A stretch of 64,000 nt of DNA from Myxococcales bacterium (GCA_016794505.1 JAEUJZ010000016.1:124001-188000), one strand, 5' to 3'. Counted from the first letter of the stretch, positions 16,847 through 26,378 are shown. The notes: generated from the letters alone by a model not told the origin. Numbers and translations: made by a program.

Positions 16847-17965
16847 ATGCGCCGTGTCTTCGCCAAGACCGCTCTTATCGCGCTCGTAAGTGCCTGCTCA
16901 CCGTCAGAACAGACCGATCAGTCGCAGCAGGCAAGCTGCACGCTTCCGACCCTGCCAAGCAGCTATGAAAGTCCCCAGTACGACAGCAACACCGTGATCG
17001 AGCGTGACCTCCGCACGCGCCTAAAGGCGTTTCTGCAGCCCATGCGTGATGCGGAAGCCAGCCTCAGCGTGAAGCCGACGCAGGCCGACTTGAGCGCGCT
17101 GTACGCCGCGGGCAGCCCCAGCCTGCGCTCGCTGACGGGAAGCTACTACCAGGTCCAAGTCGATGCTCTGATTGCGGCCTTTGCCGCGGCGGCTGGGAAC
17201 ACGTGGGCACCCAGCTCACCGCCCAGTGGACCGGGCGGCAAGTACGGCGCGTACCTGTTTGCGGCCGACGGCACGGATCTGCGCCAGGCCATCGAAAAAG
17301 GGCTGTATGGCGCGGCGCTTTATCGTCACGGCCTGGACTTGATGGCGGCACCGATCCGCGAGGCCACCGTCGACCGCTTGATTGCCGTCTTTGGCGCGCA
17401 TCCCAGCTTTCCCGGCGACACGGCGGCGGCGCAGAACCCCGATGAATTCGCAGCCGCCTATGCCAAGCGCCGCGACAAGCGCGACGCGCAGAGTCCAGGC
17501 ATGTATCTGCGATTCAAAAACGCCGCGATTCGGGCCCGTGCTGCGATCGTCGCAGGGGAGGCCTGTCATGCACAGCGCGATGAAGCGCTGCGCATCCTGC
17601 GCAACGAATGGGAACGCGCGCTGGCGGCGACGACGATCTTTTACTTTCACGATGCGATCAAGAAGCTTAGTGCGACGTCCCCGACGGCAACCGATGCGGC
17701 CGCCGCGCTGCACGGCTATGGCGAGGGCGTTGGTTTTCTGCACGGCTTCTACGATCTGCCGAAAGACGCGCGCATCATCAGCGATGCGCAGATCGACGAC
17801 TTCCTTTCGCTGGTCGGCGCTCCGCGCGGCGGCAGCGTCAGCTCGTATCGTTTCGTGACGGACACGGCCAGCGAGCTACCCAAGCTGACCCTGGCCATCC
17901 AGCGCATCGCGGCGATCTATGGCTTCACCGCGGCACAGATCGAGGACTTCAAGACCAACTTCTAG
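16847..17965 (+). CDS. DUF4856 family lipoprotein, iron-uptake operon
   Basis: This 372-residue protein starts at the ATG at 16847; the upstream frame would run through the Fur box. Residues 1-17 are a lipoprotein signal peptide with lipobox VSAC (MRRVFAKTALIALVSAC). Segments KGLYGAALYRHGLDLM, KNAAIRARAAIVAGEA, RNEWERALAATTIFYF and LHGYGEGVGFLHGFYDL match the pattern of DUF4856, a family often found beside imelysin-type proteins in iron-responsive loci. It probably sits in a membrane facing the periplasm and handles iron or an iron complex. The imelysin fusion gene starts 11 bp downstream with a good AGGAGG. Confidence 0.8.
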   Translation: MRRVFAKTALIALVSACSPSEQTDQSQQASCTLPTLPSSYESPQYDSNTVIERDLRTRLKAFLQPMRDAEASLSVKPTQADLSALYAAGSPSLRSLTGSYYQVQVDALIAAFAAAAGNTWAPSSPPSGPGGKYGAYLFAADGTDLRQAIEKGLYGAALYRHGLDLMAAPIREATVDRLIAVFGAHPSFPGDTAAAQNPDEFAAAYAKRRDKRDAQSPGMYLRFKNAAIRARAAIVAGEACHAQRDEALRILRNEWERALAATTIFYFHDAIKKLSATSPTATDAAAALHGYGEGVGFLHGFYDLPKDARIISDAQIDDFLSLVGAPRGGSVSSYRFVTDTASELPKLTLAIQRIAAIYGFTAAQIEDFKTNF

Positions 17966-17976
17966 GAGGCGGTACG

Positions 17977-20079
17977 ATGTCTTCGTTTCACGAGATCTGG
18001 CTTGCCCTGCTGCAGCCGTTTCTTGCGCTGTTCGATCCCAGCAAGCGCGTGTTCATTCCGTTCCTGCTCGGCTCGCTGGTGGTGGCGCTGTGGGCAAATT
18101 ACCGTCGAGGGCGGTATCCTGCATGGCGGCGTGCGCTGTTTCCTCGCGCGGTGTATCTGCATCCATCGGCGCTTGTGGATTACCGGCTGCTGTTCGTGAA
18201 AGCGCTGGTGCGCGTGTTGCTGCTTGCACCGCTTTTTGTCTCGACCCTTTCGGTCACCGCGGCCGTGGCAGCGCTCTTGCGTGAACATCTCGGCGTTGCC
18301 TCGCCCACGTCGCTGTCAGCGCTCAGCGCTGGGGCTCTTTACACGCTTTCGGCGTTTCTGTTCGATGACTGGAGCCGCTATGCCCTGCACCGCGTCATGC
18401 ACCGCGTGCCGTTTCTGTGGGAGCTACACAAAGTGCATCACTCAGCCGAGGTGCTGACCCCGCTTACGCTGTATCGCACGCACCCGATCGAGAGCCTGCT
18501 CAACTCGCTGCGCGGCTCGCTTTCGCTGGGCCTGGTGAGCGGCGTGTTTGTCTGGGGCTTCGGCGGACACGTGCAGGGCTGGCAGATTTTCGGCGTCGAC
18601 GCGATCGGCTTTGTCTGGAGCTTGCTCGGCGCCAACCTGCGTCACTCACACGTCTGGATCTCGTACGGCGCGCGGTGGGAGCGGCTGCTCTTGAGCCCCG
18701 CGCAGCATCAGATCCATCACAGCGAAAACGCCGCGCATCGCGATCGAAACTTCGGCACCGTGCTCTCGCTGTGGGACTGGCTGGGCGGATCGCTGTACGT
18801 CACGGGGGCGCCCGAGGATCTGCGCTTTGGGCTGGGCCCTGAGCAGAGTGCGCGATACCGCAGCGTCGCTTCGCTGCTGCTTTCGCCGCTTTCCTCTTCG
18901 CTGTGCGCTGCACGAGTCATGGCGAATCGCCCGCGGCTTCTGCGTGCTTCTGCGCTTGCTGCGGTGCTGTTGCTTAGTTGCGACGTCGGTACGCGCTTCG
19001 ATCGCGCGCCGCTTCTGCGCGGCTTTGCCGAGTGTGCCGTCACGACGTATCGCGAAGTCAGCGACGCGGCCAACCTGCTGCAGGTCGCAGTCAAGGCGCT
19101 GGCCGAGGCTCCAAGCGCGTCGACACAAGACGCGGCTCGGGTGGCTTGGCAGCAAGCCATCGATCGCGTGCAGCAGGCCGAGCTTTTGCAGTTTGGTCCT
19201 GCGGCCAAGGCACCCAGCCCCGGTGCGCAAGGGCTGCGCTCGGCGATCTATAGCTGGCCGGATGTCAACCGCTGCCTGATTGAGCAGCAGCTTGTACACA
19301 GGACCTATCAGAGCGATCTGTTCGCTGCGACGCCGGAAAACACGCGCGGACTTTCGGCGCTGGAATACCTGCTGTTTTATGACGGCCGCGAAAACGCCTG
19401 TGATGTCGGCGCTGACATCAATGCCAGTGGCACGTGGGCAGCGCTGTCCGATGACGAACTAGCTCGACGCAAGCGCGCATATGCTCAGGCCGCCGCGCAG
19501 GATGTTGCCGCGCGAGCGCAGACCCTGCTTGCGACATGGGAAAGCGGAGGCTTCGCTGCGCAGCTCGGCAGCTCGGGGCAGGGCAGTACGATCTTTCCAT
19601 CGCAGCAAGCCGGCCTGAGCGCCGTCGCTGAGGGCCTGTTCTATCTGGATGAGACCGTCAAAGATCGCAAGCTGGCGGTGCCGCTGGGACTGCGCGACTG
19701 CCCGCAGGCAAGCTGCCCTGCCGCGACGGAATCACCATGGGCGAAGCGAAGCATTCCGCACCTGCGCAACAACCTGCTCGGCTTTCGTCGACTGTTCTTG
19801 GGGTGCGGGCCGCAAGGTGAAGGCCTGGGCTTCGATGATCTGATGAACGCGGCCGGGGCTGCCGAGCTAGGCAGTCGCATGACCGCGGATCTGAACGCGG
19901 CGCTGCTCCGCATCGATGCGCTAAAGAGCCCAGACCTCGCGACCGCCGTCACGCACGAGCGCGACGCGGTGCTGGGCATCTATGACGCGATCAAGCGCAT
20001 CACCGATGCGCTCAAGTCTGACTTCACCGTTGTCTTACAGATCAATCCCCCCAAGCGGGTCGAAGGCGACAATGACTAG
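17977..20079 (+). CDS. Fatty acid hydroxylase/sterol desaturase fused to imelysin domain
   Basis: This is a 700-residue two-part protein in one uninterrupted frame. Residues 1-310 are a membrane-bound diiron hydroxylase: several hydrophobic segments and the histidine clusters H138-x3-H142, HKVHH (151-155), H223-x-H225 and HQIHH (244-248). Residues 320-335 form a hydrophobic segment ending in LLLSC. From about 340 onward the protein resembles imelysin/insulin-cleaving-type periplasmic proteins: FAECAVTTYREVSDAANLL, GLSALEYLLFYD (458-469, variant of the GxHxxE motif), and NNLLGFRRLFLG. Met315 (18919) could start a separate lipoprotein, but no ribosome site precedes it. The last bases overlap the receptor gene (ATGACTAG). 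The second hydrophobic segment would put the imelysin part in the periplasm. Confidence 0.85.
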   Translation: MSSFHEIWLALLQPFLALFDPSKRVFIPFLLGSLVVALWANYRRGRYPAWRRALFPRAVYLHPSALVDYRLLFVKALVRVLLLAPLFVSTLSVTAAVAALLREHLGVASPTSLSALSAGALYTLSAFLFDDWSRYALHRVMHRVPFLWELHKVHHSAEVLTPLTLYRTHPIESLLNSLRGSLSLGLVSGVFVWGFGGHVQGWQIFGVDAIGFVWSLLGANLRHSHVWISYGARWERLLLSPAQHQIHHSENAAHRDRNFGTVLSLWDWLGGSLYVTGAPEDLRFGLGPEQSARYRSVASLLLSPLSSSLCAARVMANRPRLLRASALAAVLLLSCDVGTRFDRAPLLRGFAECAVTTYREVSDAANLLQVAVKALAEAPSASTQDAARVAWQQAIDRVQQAELLQFGPAAKAPSPGAQGLRSAIYSWPDVNRCLIEQQLVHRTYQSDLFAATPENTRGLSALEYLLFYDGRENACDVGADINASGTWAALSDDELARRKRAYAQAAAQDVAARAQTLLATWESGGFAAQLGSSGQGSTIFPSQQAGLSAVAEGLFYLDETVKDRKLAVPLGLRDCPQASCPAATESPWAKRSIPHLRNNLLGFRRLFLGCGPQGEGLGFDDLMNAAGAAELGSRMTADLNAALLRIDALKSPDLATAVTHERDAVLGIYDAIKRITDALKSDFTVVLQINPPKRVEGDND

Positions 20080-22312
20080 CCTGCGCGTTGTCCTTTCTAG
20101 CGGCGGTGCCGGCTTGGCGATCGTCGCCCTGCTTGCCGCCACAGCAAGCGCTGATTCCTCGTCGGCACAGGGTGATTCAAAGCCGGACAGCAGCAGCGCA
20201 TTTCAGACCGTGATTCGGTCCACGCGCGGCCTGGAAAAAGTGCCGGGCAGCGTGGCCCAGATCAGTCGCGAAGATCTGCGCCAACTGGCACCGCAGAGCG
20301 TTAGCGATGCCCTGCGCACGGTCTCGGGCGTCCACATCGTTTCAGAAGATGGCATGGGGCTGCGTGTCAACATCGGCATCCGCGGGCTCGATCCCAACCG
20401 CAGCCGCAAGGTGTTGGTCCTCGAAGACGGAGTCCCGACGGCACTCAATCCCTATGGCGTGCCCGAGATGTATTACACGCCGGCCATCGAGCGAGTTGCG
20501 AGCATTGACGTCGTAAAGGGCAGCGGCCAGATCCTGTGGGGACCGCAGACGGTGGGCGGCGTCATCAACTACATCACGCCCGAGGCTCCAGCGGGCGTGG
20601 GGGCGTCGGCGCACGTGCGCTATGGCTCGTTCCAGTACGTGCTGGCGCAGCTTATGGCCGGGGGGACGCACGGGCCGGTCGGCTGGCGAGTCGATGCGCT
20701 GCATCGTCGCTTTGATGGCCCACGACGCCTGGATCTTGCGCTGACGGATGTCACCGCGAAGCTGCGCGTGCAGCTTGGGCAGGGCTCTGTGCTGCGCGTG
20801 AAGCTCAGCTTCTATGACGAAAGCTCGCGCGCGACGTACCTGGGCCTGACCTCGCCACAGTTTGCGCTGGACCCAACGATCAGTGTGGCGATGCACGATC
20901 GCTTCCAAATCCAGCGCTACGCAGTAAGTGCGTTGCACTCACTGCGCATCCGTGAAGGCATGTCGGTGCAGACGCTGGTGTATGCCTATCAGACGCAGCG
21001 CGAGTGGCGACGACAAGAGTTTGATCGGCGTGATGGCGGTCTTTCCTATGAACGCATCTGCGACCGCACGGGCCACTGCGGCAGCCCGAACGACGAAGCG
21101 CTGCGGCCCGACAACGACGGCGGATCGATCTTCTTCCGCCAAGAGTCAGTGATTCGTAACCGCAGCTATCAAGTCGCAGGCATCGAGCCGCGCCTAAGCT
21201 GGCAGTGGTCCGCAGGCACGGTGCTGCGCGGCGAGCTTACGGCGCTGGTTCGTTTGCACTATGAACGAGCGCGCGAACAGATCCTGCAGACGCAGTTTCC
21301 CAGTGCTTCATCGGGTGAAATTCTCGACGACGAGAGCCGCTATGGAGTCGCGCTGGCAACGGCTGTGCAGCATCGCTTTTCGCTGTGGGATCGCCTGCAC
21401 ATCACGCCCGGCGTTCGCGTCGAGACGTACATGAGTCACCGCCAGATCCTGCGGATGCGCAGCAGTCTTTCCGATGGCACCACGGTGGTGCGCGATGTCG
21501 ATGTGCAGGGACGTTCGCTCAACCAAGCGCTGATCCCAGGGCTGGGTGTTTCGACGCGAGTGTGGCGACCGTTGACGCTGTTTGCCGGTGTACATCGCGG
21601 CTATTCACCGCCCCGCTCAAAGGATGCGGTGTCGACGAGCGGCCAGAACCTGCAGCTGGATGCCGAGCTTTCGTGGAACTTCGAACTGGGGGCGCGCATC
21701 TCGCGGCAGTCGTGGCTTGCGGTTGAGACCGCGGGCTTTGTGATGGACTTTGAAAACCAGATCCTGCCGCCCAGCGAAGCAGCCGGCGCCGTCTCGGGAA
21801 CTACCTTTAACTCGGGCCGCAGTCGTCACGCCGGGATCGAGTGGCACAGCACCTTTGATCTGCTGGATCTGCTGGGCAGCCGCTCTGTCAACCTGCCGCT
21901 TTCCATCGGCTATACCTTCCTGCCGCTCGCGGCCTTTGTCGGCGGTCTTTCAGACGGAGGAAGGCTGCCGTATGCCCCGCCGCATCTTTTGAACGCGCAG
22001 CTACGCATGCAGCATAGGATTGGGATTTCGGCGCAGGTGAACGTCAGCTTTGTCGCCGCGCAGCTTGCGGATCGCGATGGCACGATCGCGCCATCGGTAG
22101 ACGGCTTGCTGGGTGAAATTCCCAGCTACACCACGGTGGATGCACGCCTGGCCTATAGCCATCAACGCAGCGGCTTGAGTGTCTATATCGCGGGCAAGAA
22201 CCTGACGGCGCAGACGTACATCGCAAGTCGTGCCCCCGCCGGCATTCAGCCCGCCGGCTTTCTGCAAGTCTTCGGCGGCCTAGAGTGGGCGTGGCCTGGC
22301 TCGCGCAGCTAG
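20072..22312 (+). CDS. TonB-dependent receptor, FecA type
   Basis: This 746-residue outer-membrane receptor is for an iron chelate. The ATG at 20072 overlaps the previous stop by 8 bp, so translation is coupled. It has a signal peptide (residues 1-26) and a plug domain (about 45-170) with IGIRGLDPNRSRKVLVLEDG, VPTALNPYGVPEMYYTP and GPQTVGGVINYITP. Those segments are typical of the Fe(III)-dicitrate receptor branch. A 22-strand barrel follows and ends in a terminal aromatic-rich strand. No N-terminal signalling extension is evident, so FecR-type regulation is unlikely; control by the Fur box upstream is expected. The exact chelate cannot be told from sequence. Confidence 0.9.
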   Translation: MTSLRVVLSSGGAGLAIVALLAATASADSSSAQGDSKPDSSSAFQTVIRSTRGLEKVPGSVAQISREDLRQLAPQSVSDALRTVSGVHIVSEDGMGLRVNIGIRGLDPNRSRKVLVLEDGVPTALNPYGVPEMYYTPAIERVASIDVVKGSGQILWGPQTVGGVINYITPEAPAGVGASAHVRYGSFQYVLAQLMAGGTHGPVGWRVDALHRRFDGPRRLDLALTDVTAKLRVQLGQGSVLRVKLSFYDESSRATYLGLTSPQFALDPTISVAMHDRFQIQRYAVSALHSLRIREGMSVQTLVYAYQTQREWRRQEFDRRDGGLSYERICDRTGHCGSPNDEALRPDNDGGSIFFRQESVIRNRSYQVAGIEPRLSWQWSAGTVLRGELTALVRLHYERAREQILQTQFPSASSGEILDDESRYGVALATAVQHRFSLWDRLHITPGVRVETYMSHRQILRMRSSLSDGTTVVRDVDVQGRSLNQALIPGLGVSTRVWRPLTLFAGVHRGYSPPRSKDAVSTSGQNLQLDAELSWNFELGARISRQSWLAVETAGFVMDFENQILPPSEAAGAVSGTTFNSGRSRHAGIEWHSTFDLLDLLGSRSVNLPLSIGYTFLPLAAFVGGLSDGGRLPYAPPHLLNAQLRMQHRIGISAQVNVSFVAAQLADRDGTIAPSVDGLLGEIPSYTTVDARLAYSHQRSGLSVYIAGKNLTAQTYIASRAPAGIQPAGFLQVFGGLEWAWPGSRS

Positions 22313-22323
22313 GCCGCGAAGCT

Positions 22324-23784
22324 TTATTGAGAATGGAGCGGTCGTGGGCGCAGCGCTTGAACGAAATGGGCAGTCTGCGGCTCGTGAAAGCCTTTGAGCA
22401 AGGCCGCTTCACTGGCGCTGACCACCAGATCGTCGCCGATGGCTTGGCGCGCCGCGTCCGATACGAGGATCTCTTCGGCGCCCGCGCGGCTGCCCAGGCG
22501 TGAGGCCAGGTTGACGACCGAGCCGACCGGCGTCCGCTCACGACGGAGGTCCGAGCCGATTTCGCCGAGGAGGATCTGGCCGAAGCTGATGCCCATGCCG
22601 ATGTGTACGGGGCACTGAAAGACGGCGTCGCGGTTTAGCTGCTCGACGGCCGCGCGAATGTCCAAGGCGGCAGCGACTGCGCGCCGGGCGGCGTCTTCTT
22701 CGTAAAACAGCGCCAGCACCGCGTCGCCCATGAACTTGTCGATCACGCCCCCGTGCTGCTCGATGATCTCGGCTTGGCGACTCAAGTAATGATTCAACAT
22801 CTGCACAATTTTTTCGTCCGAGCTTTCCACCGAAAGCGCGGTGTAGCCGCGGATGTCCGAGAAAAAAACCGCGCCCGATCGCCGCTCAGACAACGTCGAG
22901 TGGCCGCGCAGCGCACGCCGCGCGATGGCTTCGATGGTGTGCTTGGGCAGGTACTTGAGCATCTGATAGCGCTCGGCCAGCGTCGCCGCCATGTGATTGA
23001 TCTGCGTCGCCATCAGTCCCAGCTCATCGCCGCGATCGAGCTCGATGCGATACCCAAAGTTCTGCTTTTCTAGCTCTTTGATCCCGATGCGGATCTTGCG
23101 CAGCGCACGCCCCACGCTGTGTGCCAGAGCAAAGCTGACGGCGGCCACCAGAGCCAAGCCGATCAGCGAGACCAGCGTGATCGTGCGAGCCGTCTTGGCC
23201 ACTGCCTGCAGAAATTCATCGACGGTGTAGTCGACTTCGAGGATGCCGGCGATCTGACCCTGGCGATCGAAGATCGGCGCATAGGCCGAGACCCAGGTGC
23301 CATGCGCATCGCGGTACAAGCGTGTGTGCATCGCAGTTCGCTGTGTGAGCACCTTCATCAGCAACGACACATTCTCGGGCACGACGTGGTACGCATCGCC
23401 GACGAATGGACGCTCGTGCAGCATCACGGCGAAGCGCAGCTCGTGTTCGCTGACGGGATGAAACGTATAGATCTGATCGAAGCGCAGATAGTTGGCAGAG
23501 CGCACGCGTTCCAGGTAGTCGCGAATGCGCTTGAACTCAGGCGTCTGCGCGTCGGCATTGCTGCGGATTCGACGGTGGTCGTCGCCGTCGATCGACAGCG
23601 CAGCCGTGGCGGCGATGCGGTCGAGGGCAAGGCCAAACCGCTCCTCTTCTGCTTGATATTCCAAGCGGTAGCTGATCAGCGCGAAATAGGCGATGGTCAG
23701 CGCCACGGACAGGACACCCAGCCCGACGATCTGCACAAAGAGACTGGGGCGAAGGCATAGCCTGCGTCGCTGCGGAGAGACCAT
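22324..23784 (-). CDS. Membrane-bound class III adenylate/guanylate cyclase
   Basis: This protein of about 486 residues makes cAMP or cGMP. Residues 12-32 and 190-215 are transmembrane, bracketing a periplasmic sensor of about 160 residues with CACHE-like features (YAPIFDRQGQIAGILEVDYT). A HAMP segment (VGRALRKIRIGIKELEKQNF) leads to the cyclase domain. Catalytic positions are present: metal-binding Asp in FFSDIRGYT, KFMGDAVLALF (second Asp and substrate Lys), and VNLASRL (Asn and transition-state Arg), so the enzyme should be active; the Lys suggests adenylate specificity. The frame opens at a TTG (23793); I chose the ATG at 23784, though neither has a good ribosome site. It converges on the TonB receptor gene. 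Confidence 0.85.
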   Translation of the reverse strand: MVSPQRRRLCLRPSLFVQIVGLGVLSVALTIAYFALISYRLEYQAEEERFGLALDRIAATAALSIDGDDHRRIRSNADAQTPEFKRIRDYLERVRSANYLRFDQIYTFHPVSEHELRFAVMLHERPFVGDAYHVVPENVSLLMKVLTQRTAMHTRLYRDAHGTWVSAYAPIFDRQGQIAGILEVDYTVDEFLQAVAKTARTITLVSLIGLALVAAVSFALAHSVGRALRKIRIGIKELEKQNFGYRIELDRGDELGLMATQINHMAATLAERYQMLKYLPKHTIEAIARRALRGHSTLSERRSGAVFFSDIRGYTALSVESSDEKIVQMLNHYLSRQAEIIEQHGGVIDKFMGDAVLALFYEEDAARRAVAAALDIRAAVEQLNRDAVFQCPVHIGMGISFGQILLGEIGSDLRRERTPVGSVVNLASRLGSRAGAEEILVSDAARQAIGDDLVVSASEAALLKGFHEPQTAHFVQALRPRPLHSQ

Positions 23785-23874
23785 ACCCTTCAAGTATCCG
23801 CGGGAACCGGCGCGTTACGCAATGCATGGCGAAAAGCGCGCTGCGTCGCCGCCGCGCCGCACGATGCCGACCTT

Positions 23875-24654
23875 TTAGGAACGCGAGACGATGCGCGCAG
23901 GCCCCAAGTGCTGCGCGAGTTCATCGCTAGCCAGGGCAACGCGAGCGGCGTCTTTTCCTTCCAGCGTCAGGCGCACGCGATGGTGGTCGGCCGCGGGTTC
24001 CATGCGTGGGTAGCTGCCCAGCGCAACATCCGGGAAGCGAGCGGCGATATCGTCGAGGATGTGCGCGATCTCACCTTCTTCGCTGCGGACCAGGATCTGA
24101 TGCAAGGTGAACGGCGATTCGCGGAAGCGCTCGCGAATGGCCAGGAACTTGCGCCGAAAGATCTCGGGGATGCCGGGCAAGACGTGGACGTTGCGAACGC
24201 ACAGCACGGGCCACTTGAGATCACCGCCGGAAAGAAGCTGAGTTCCTGCGGGCACATCGGCCATGCGCAGGTTGCGGGCCAGAAGCTCGCGTCGCGTGGC
24301 CTCGGCTTCGTCCGTCGAGCCTTCCGCTTTGGGCAGGCTCTGATAGTACGCAGTCAGCAGAGCGGCAAGATCAGGGTGACGCTGCATCGGCAGGTTGAAT
24401 GCCTGCGCTACGCCGACGATGGTGACGTCATCATGGGTTGGCCCGACGCCGCCGGATGTGAACACTGCGTCGTAGCGACTCGAAAATCGCGCCACGGTCT
24501 CGGCAATGGTGGCGGTGTGATCGGCGATCACCGCGATCTCGCACAGGCGCATGCCCAGTCCGCGTAGCTCGCTGATCAGAAACGGCGTGTTGGTATCGGC
24601 AACCTTGCCGGAGAGGATCTCGTCCCCGATGACAATGAGCCCCGCGGTAGCCAT
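23875..24654 (-). CDS. CinA N-terminal type molybdopterin-binding-fold protein
   Basis: This 259-residue protein has the MoCF (MogA/MoaB-like) fold: LIVIGDEILSGKVADTNTPF, SGGVGPTHDDVT and VHVLPGIPEIF. Those are the motifs of the CinA N-terminal domain, which in full-length CinA is an ADP-ribose/NAD-derivative pyrophosphatase joined to a C-terminal NMN deamidase. Here the deamidase half is absent and the length fits the stand-alone subfamily. It starts 12 bp after the double-receiver gene and may be co-transcribed with it. A nucleotide-repair role is inferred from the family. Confidence 0.8.
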   Translation of the reverse strand: MATAGLIVIGDEILSGKVADTNTPFLISELRGLGMRLCEIAVIADHTATIAETVARFSSRYDAVFTSGGVGPTHDDVTIVGVAQAFNLPMQRHPDLAALLTAYYQSLPKAEGSTDEAEATRRELLARNLRMADVPAGTQLLSGGDLKWPVLCVRNVHVLPGIPEIFRRKFLAIRERFRESPFTLHQILVRSEEGEIAHILDDIAARFPDVALGSYPRMEPAADHHRVRLTLEGKDAARVALASDELAQHLGPARIVSRS

Positions 24655-24666
24655 GCGGGGAGGATA

Positions 24667-25896
24667 TCAGCCGCGACGTCCGCCGGGGAAGCTTCCACTT
24701 GTGCTGCCTGGGGCCGAGACGGGGCTGAAGTTGCCGCTGCTGCTCGCCTGAGTGGTACTGCCGACGGTGCCTAGCTCTGCCTCAAACGGCTTCAGGCGCT
24801 TGCGTAGATCGGCGAGACGACGCAGAAGATCCAGGTTTTCGCTGCGGAAGTCGGCCAGGAACTTGCGCTCGCGGCGACGGGCAAGCTGGGCTGAAAACAG
24901 CTCGGGCAGCCGATCGGCCAGCTGCTTGGCTTCATAGAACTCGGGCAGCAAGGGGACCAGCTTGTTGTTGTCGGTGCGACCGTCCATGCGCTCGACTTGG
25001 CCAGGGCGACGACCAACCGGGGGCGACCACAGAAGGTACATGCCCTCGGGCGCTTGCGCAGACAGGTTGCGCACCAGCATGCCACCCGACAGATCGGGAA
25101 GAGCCTCTTTGATCAGCGCGATATCGAATGAGCGACCTGATGTGGTGTCGAGCGCCGAGCCACCGCTGGTCACTGTCGTCACGACATAGGTCTTGGGCAG
25201 CATCGTTGACAGCGAGCGCGACAACCAACCGTCTTCTTCCACGATCAAGATCTGCGCGATCTCTTCCGGCGTCGGTGCGCTCGGCGGTGGCTGCGATGGT
25301 GGTCCCGCGCTCTTGTCTTTTCCCGGCGGCTGCGGTGGCTTGCTTCCCGATGGCGCGACCGGCGCTGCAGCAGGGCGCTGACTGAGCTGCCAGCGCAGCT
25401 CACCGATGCGACGTGCGGAATCAGTGAGCTTTAGGAACAGCTCTTCGTTCATGCGCGCCGAGTCCGCGAGCAGGCTCTGCCGCTCAATCTTGCTCTGGGC
25501 CTGCGCACGCAGCGATAGGATGCGCGGCCCGATGTAGCCCAGCTGGTCGCGATCCTTGACGATGACGTCGCAGGCCCCTTGGCGAATAGCGATGACGGCC
25601 CGCTCAAAGCTCGCGTGAGCGATCAGTGCAACGACCTCAGTCAACGGCTGCTGTCGGCGCAGCGTGGCGATAAAAGCCAGCGCAGCGGTCTGCTCCAACG
25701 AGTCGAGATCGACAAGTGCTGCAGCAAAGGTATTGCGCTGCACTGCTCCGCGCGCTGCCTCAAGATCACTGACGAGGATCGAGCTGACATCGACCTCGTG
25801 CAGGCGTGATCGCAGATCGGCCTGCAGTCGCTGATCGGCGGCGGCAATGAGCACGAGATCCACAGACGTCACCGAACTCCCAGACGCAGACTGCAT
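24667..25896 (-). CDS. Protein with two receiver-like domains, second degenerate
   Basis: The protein has 409 residues. The first receiver-like domain (about 12-125) has ALVDLDSL in the phospho-Asp position and IVKDRD at the conserved lysine. A helical linker and a Pro/Lys-rich spacer (about 175-210) follow. The second domain (about 215-320) starts ILIVEEDGWLSRSL, but the segment ALIKEALPDLSGG has lysine where the phospho-accepting Asp should be, so it is a pseudo-receiver. The C-terminus has a basic coiled coil (RRERKFLADFRSENLDLLRRL) and a Ser/Gly tail. No DNA-binding or enzymatic output domain is seen. It begins 38 bp after the TerB-like gene and could belong to the same transcript. Confidence 0.65.
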   Translation of the reverse strand: MQSASGSSVTSVDLVLIAAADQRLQADLRSRLHEVDVSSILVSDLEAARGAVQRNTFAAALVDLDSLEQTAALAFIATLRRQQPLTEVVALIAHASFERAVIAIRQGACDVIVKDRDQLGYIGPRILSLRAQAQSKIERQSLLADSARMNEELFLKLTDSARRIGELRWQLSQRPAAAPVAPSGSKPPQPPGKDKSAGPPSQPPPSAPTPEEIAQILIVEEDGWLSRSLSTMLPKTYVVTTVTSGGSALDTTSGRSFDIALIKEALPDLSGGMLVRNLSAQAPEGMYLLWSPPVGRRPGQVERMDGRTDNNKLVPLLPEFYEAKQLADRLPELFSAQLARRRERKFLADFRSENLDLLRRLADLRKRLKPFEAELGTVGSTTQASSSGNFSPVSAPGSTSGSFPGGRRG

Positions 25897-25934
25897 CTAG
25901 TTACATGTATCACGTTCAGGCGAGAGGCTGACGC

Positions 25935-26378
25935 TCAGATCGCGAGCTTTTTGGCAATCTGAGCCAGGCCTTCGGTGTTGTGGATGTGGGCGAGCTGGCT
26001 CAGCAGGTAGTCTTTGACCTCGGCTTCCAGCGTCGACAGCTCGCTGGTGAGGCCGAGTGCGTCGGCGTAGGAGCGCACCAGCTTGCTTTCTTGCTCGCTG
26101 ACCTGTCCGTCGGCAAACGCCATCAGAAGAGCGGTCTTCAAGAACACCTGACGCAGAGGTGCGCTGTCGAGGACTCCGGCCAGCTCCTCACCGGTTATCG
26201 GGGCGCTGCGCTCCAGCGTCGCCAGCGCTTGGACGCTGCCACCGGCATCGGCCCAGAACGAACCCACCAGGGCGGCTTCGCGCTCGTGCAGGCCATCTGA
26301 GTGGGCGATGGCAAACAAGCCACGGGCGATGGCTTCGGCGTGGTTTTTCTCGACGTTGATCTCAGCAAAGAAGTTCAT
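25935..26378 (-). CDS. TerB-like tellurite-resistance-family protein
   Basis: This 147-residue, all-helical protein has the TerB-type pattern: GLFAIAHSDGLHEREAALV early, and LLMAFADGQVSEQESKLVR later. Each gives an acidic D-G-x-x-x-x-E metal-binding-like turn. I chose the ATG at 26378 because AAGGAG lies 6 nt upstream; a GTG one codon earlier is less likely. TerB domains occur in membrane-stress and phage-defence associated systems and often travel with PspA, AAA ATPases and ABC transporters. Here it is the last clear member of the PspA cluster, 45 bp after the AAA gene. Confidence 0.75.
   Translation of the reverse strand: MNFFAEINVEKNHAEAIARGLFAIAHSDGLHEREAALVGSFWADAGGSVQALATLERSAPITGEELAGVLDSAPLRQVFLKTALLMAFADGQVSEQESKLVRSYADALGLTSELSTLEAEVKDYLLSQLAHIHNTEGLAQIAKKLAI

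Noticed and set aside
18919..20079. Imelysin as a separate gene starting at the internal ATG
   Set aside because: The frame is continuous with the hydroxylase and no Shine-Dalgarno precedes the ATG. It is kept as an alternative inside the fusion entry.
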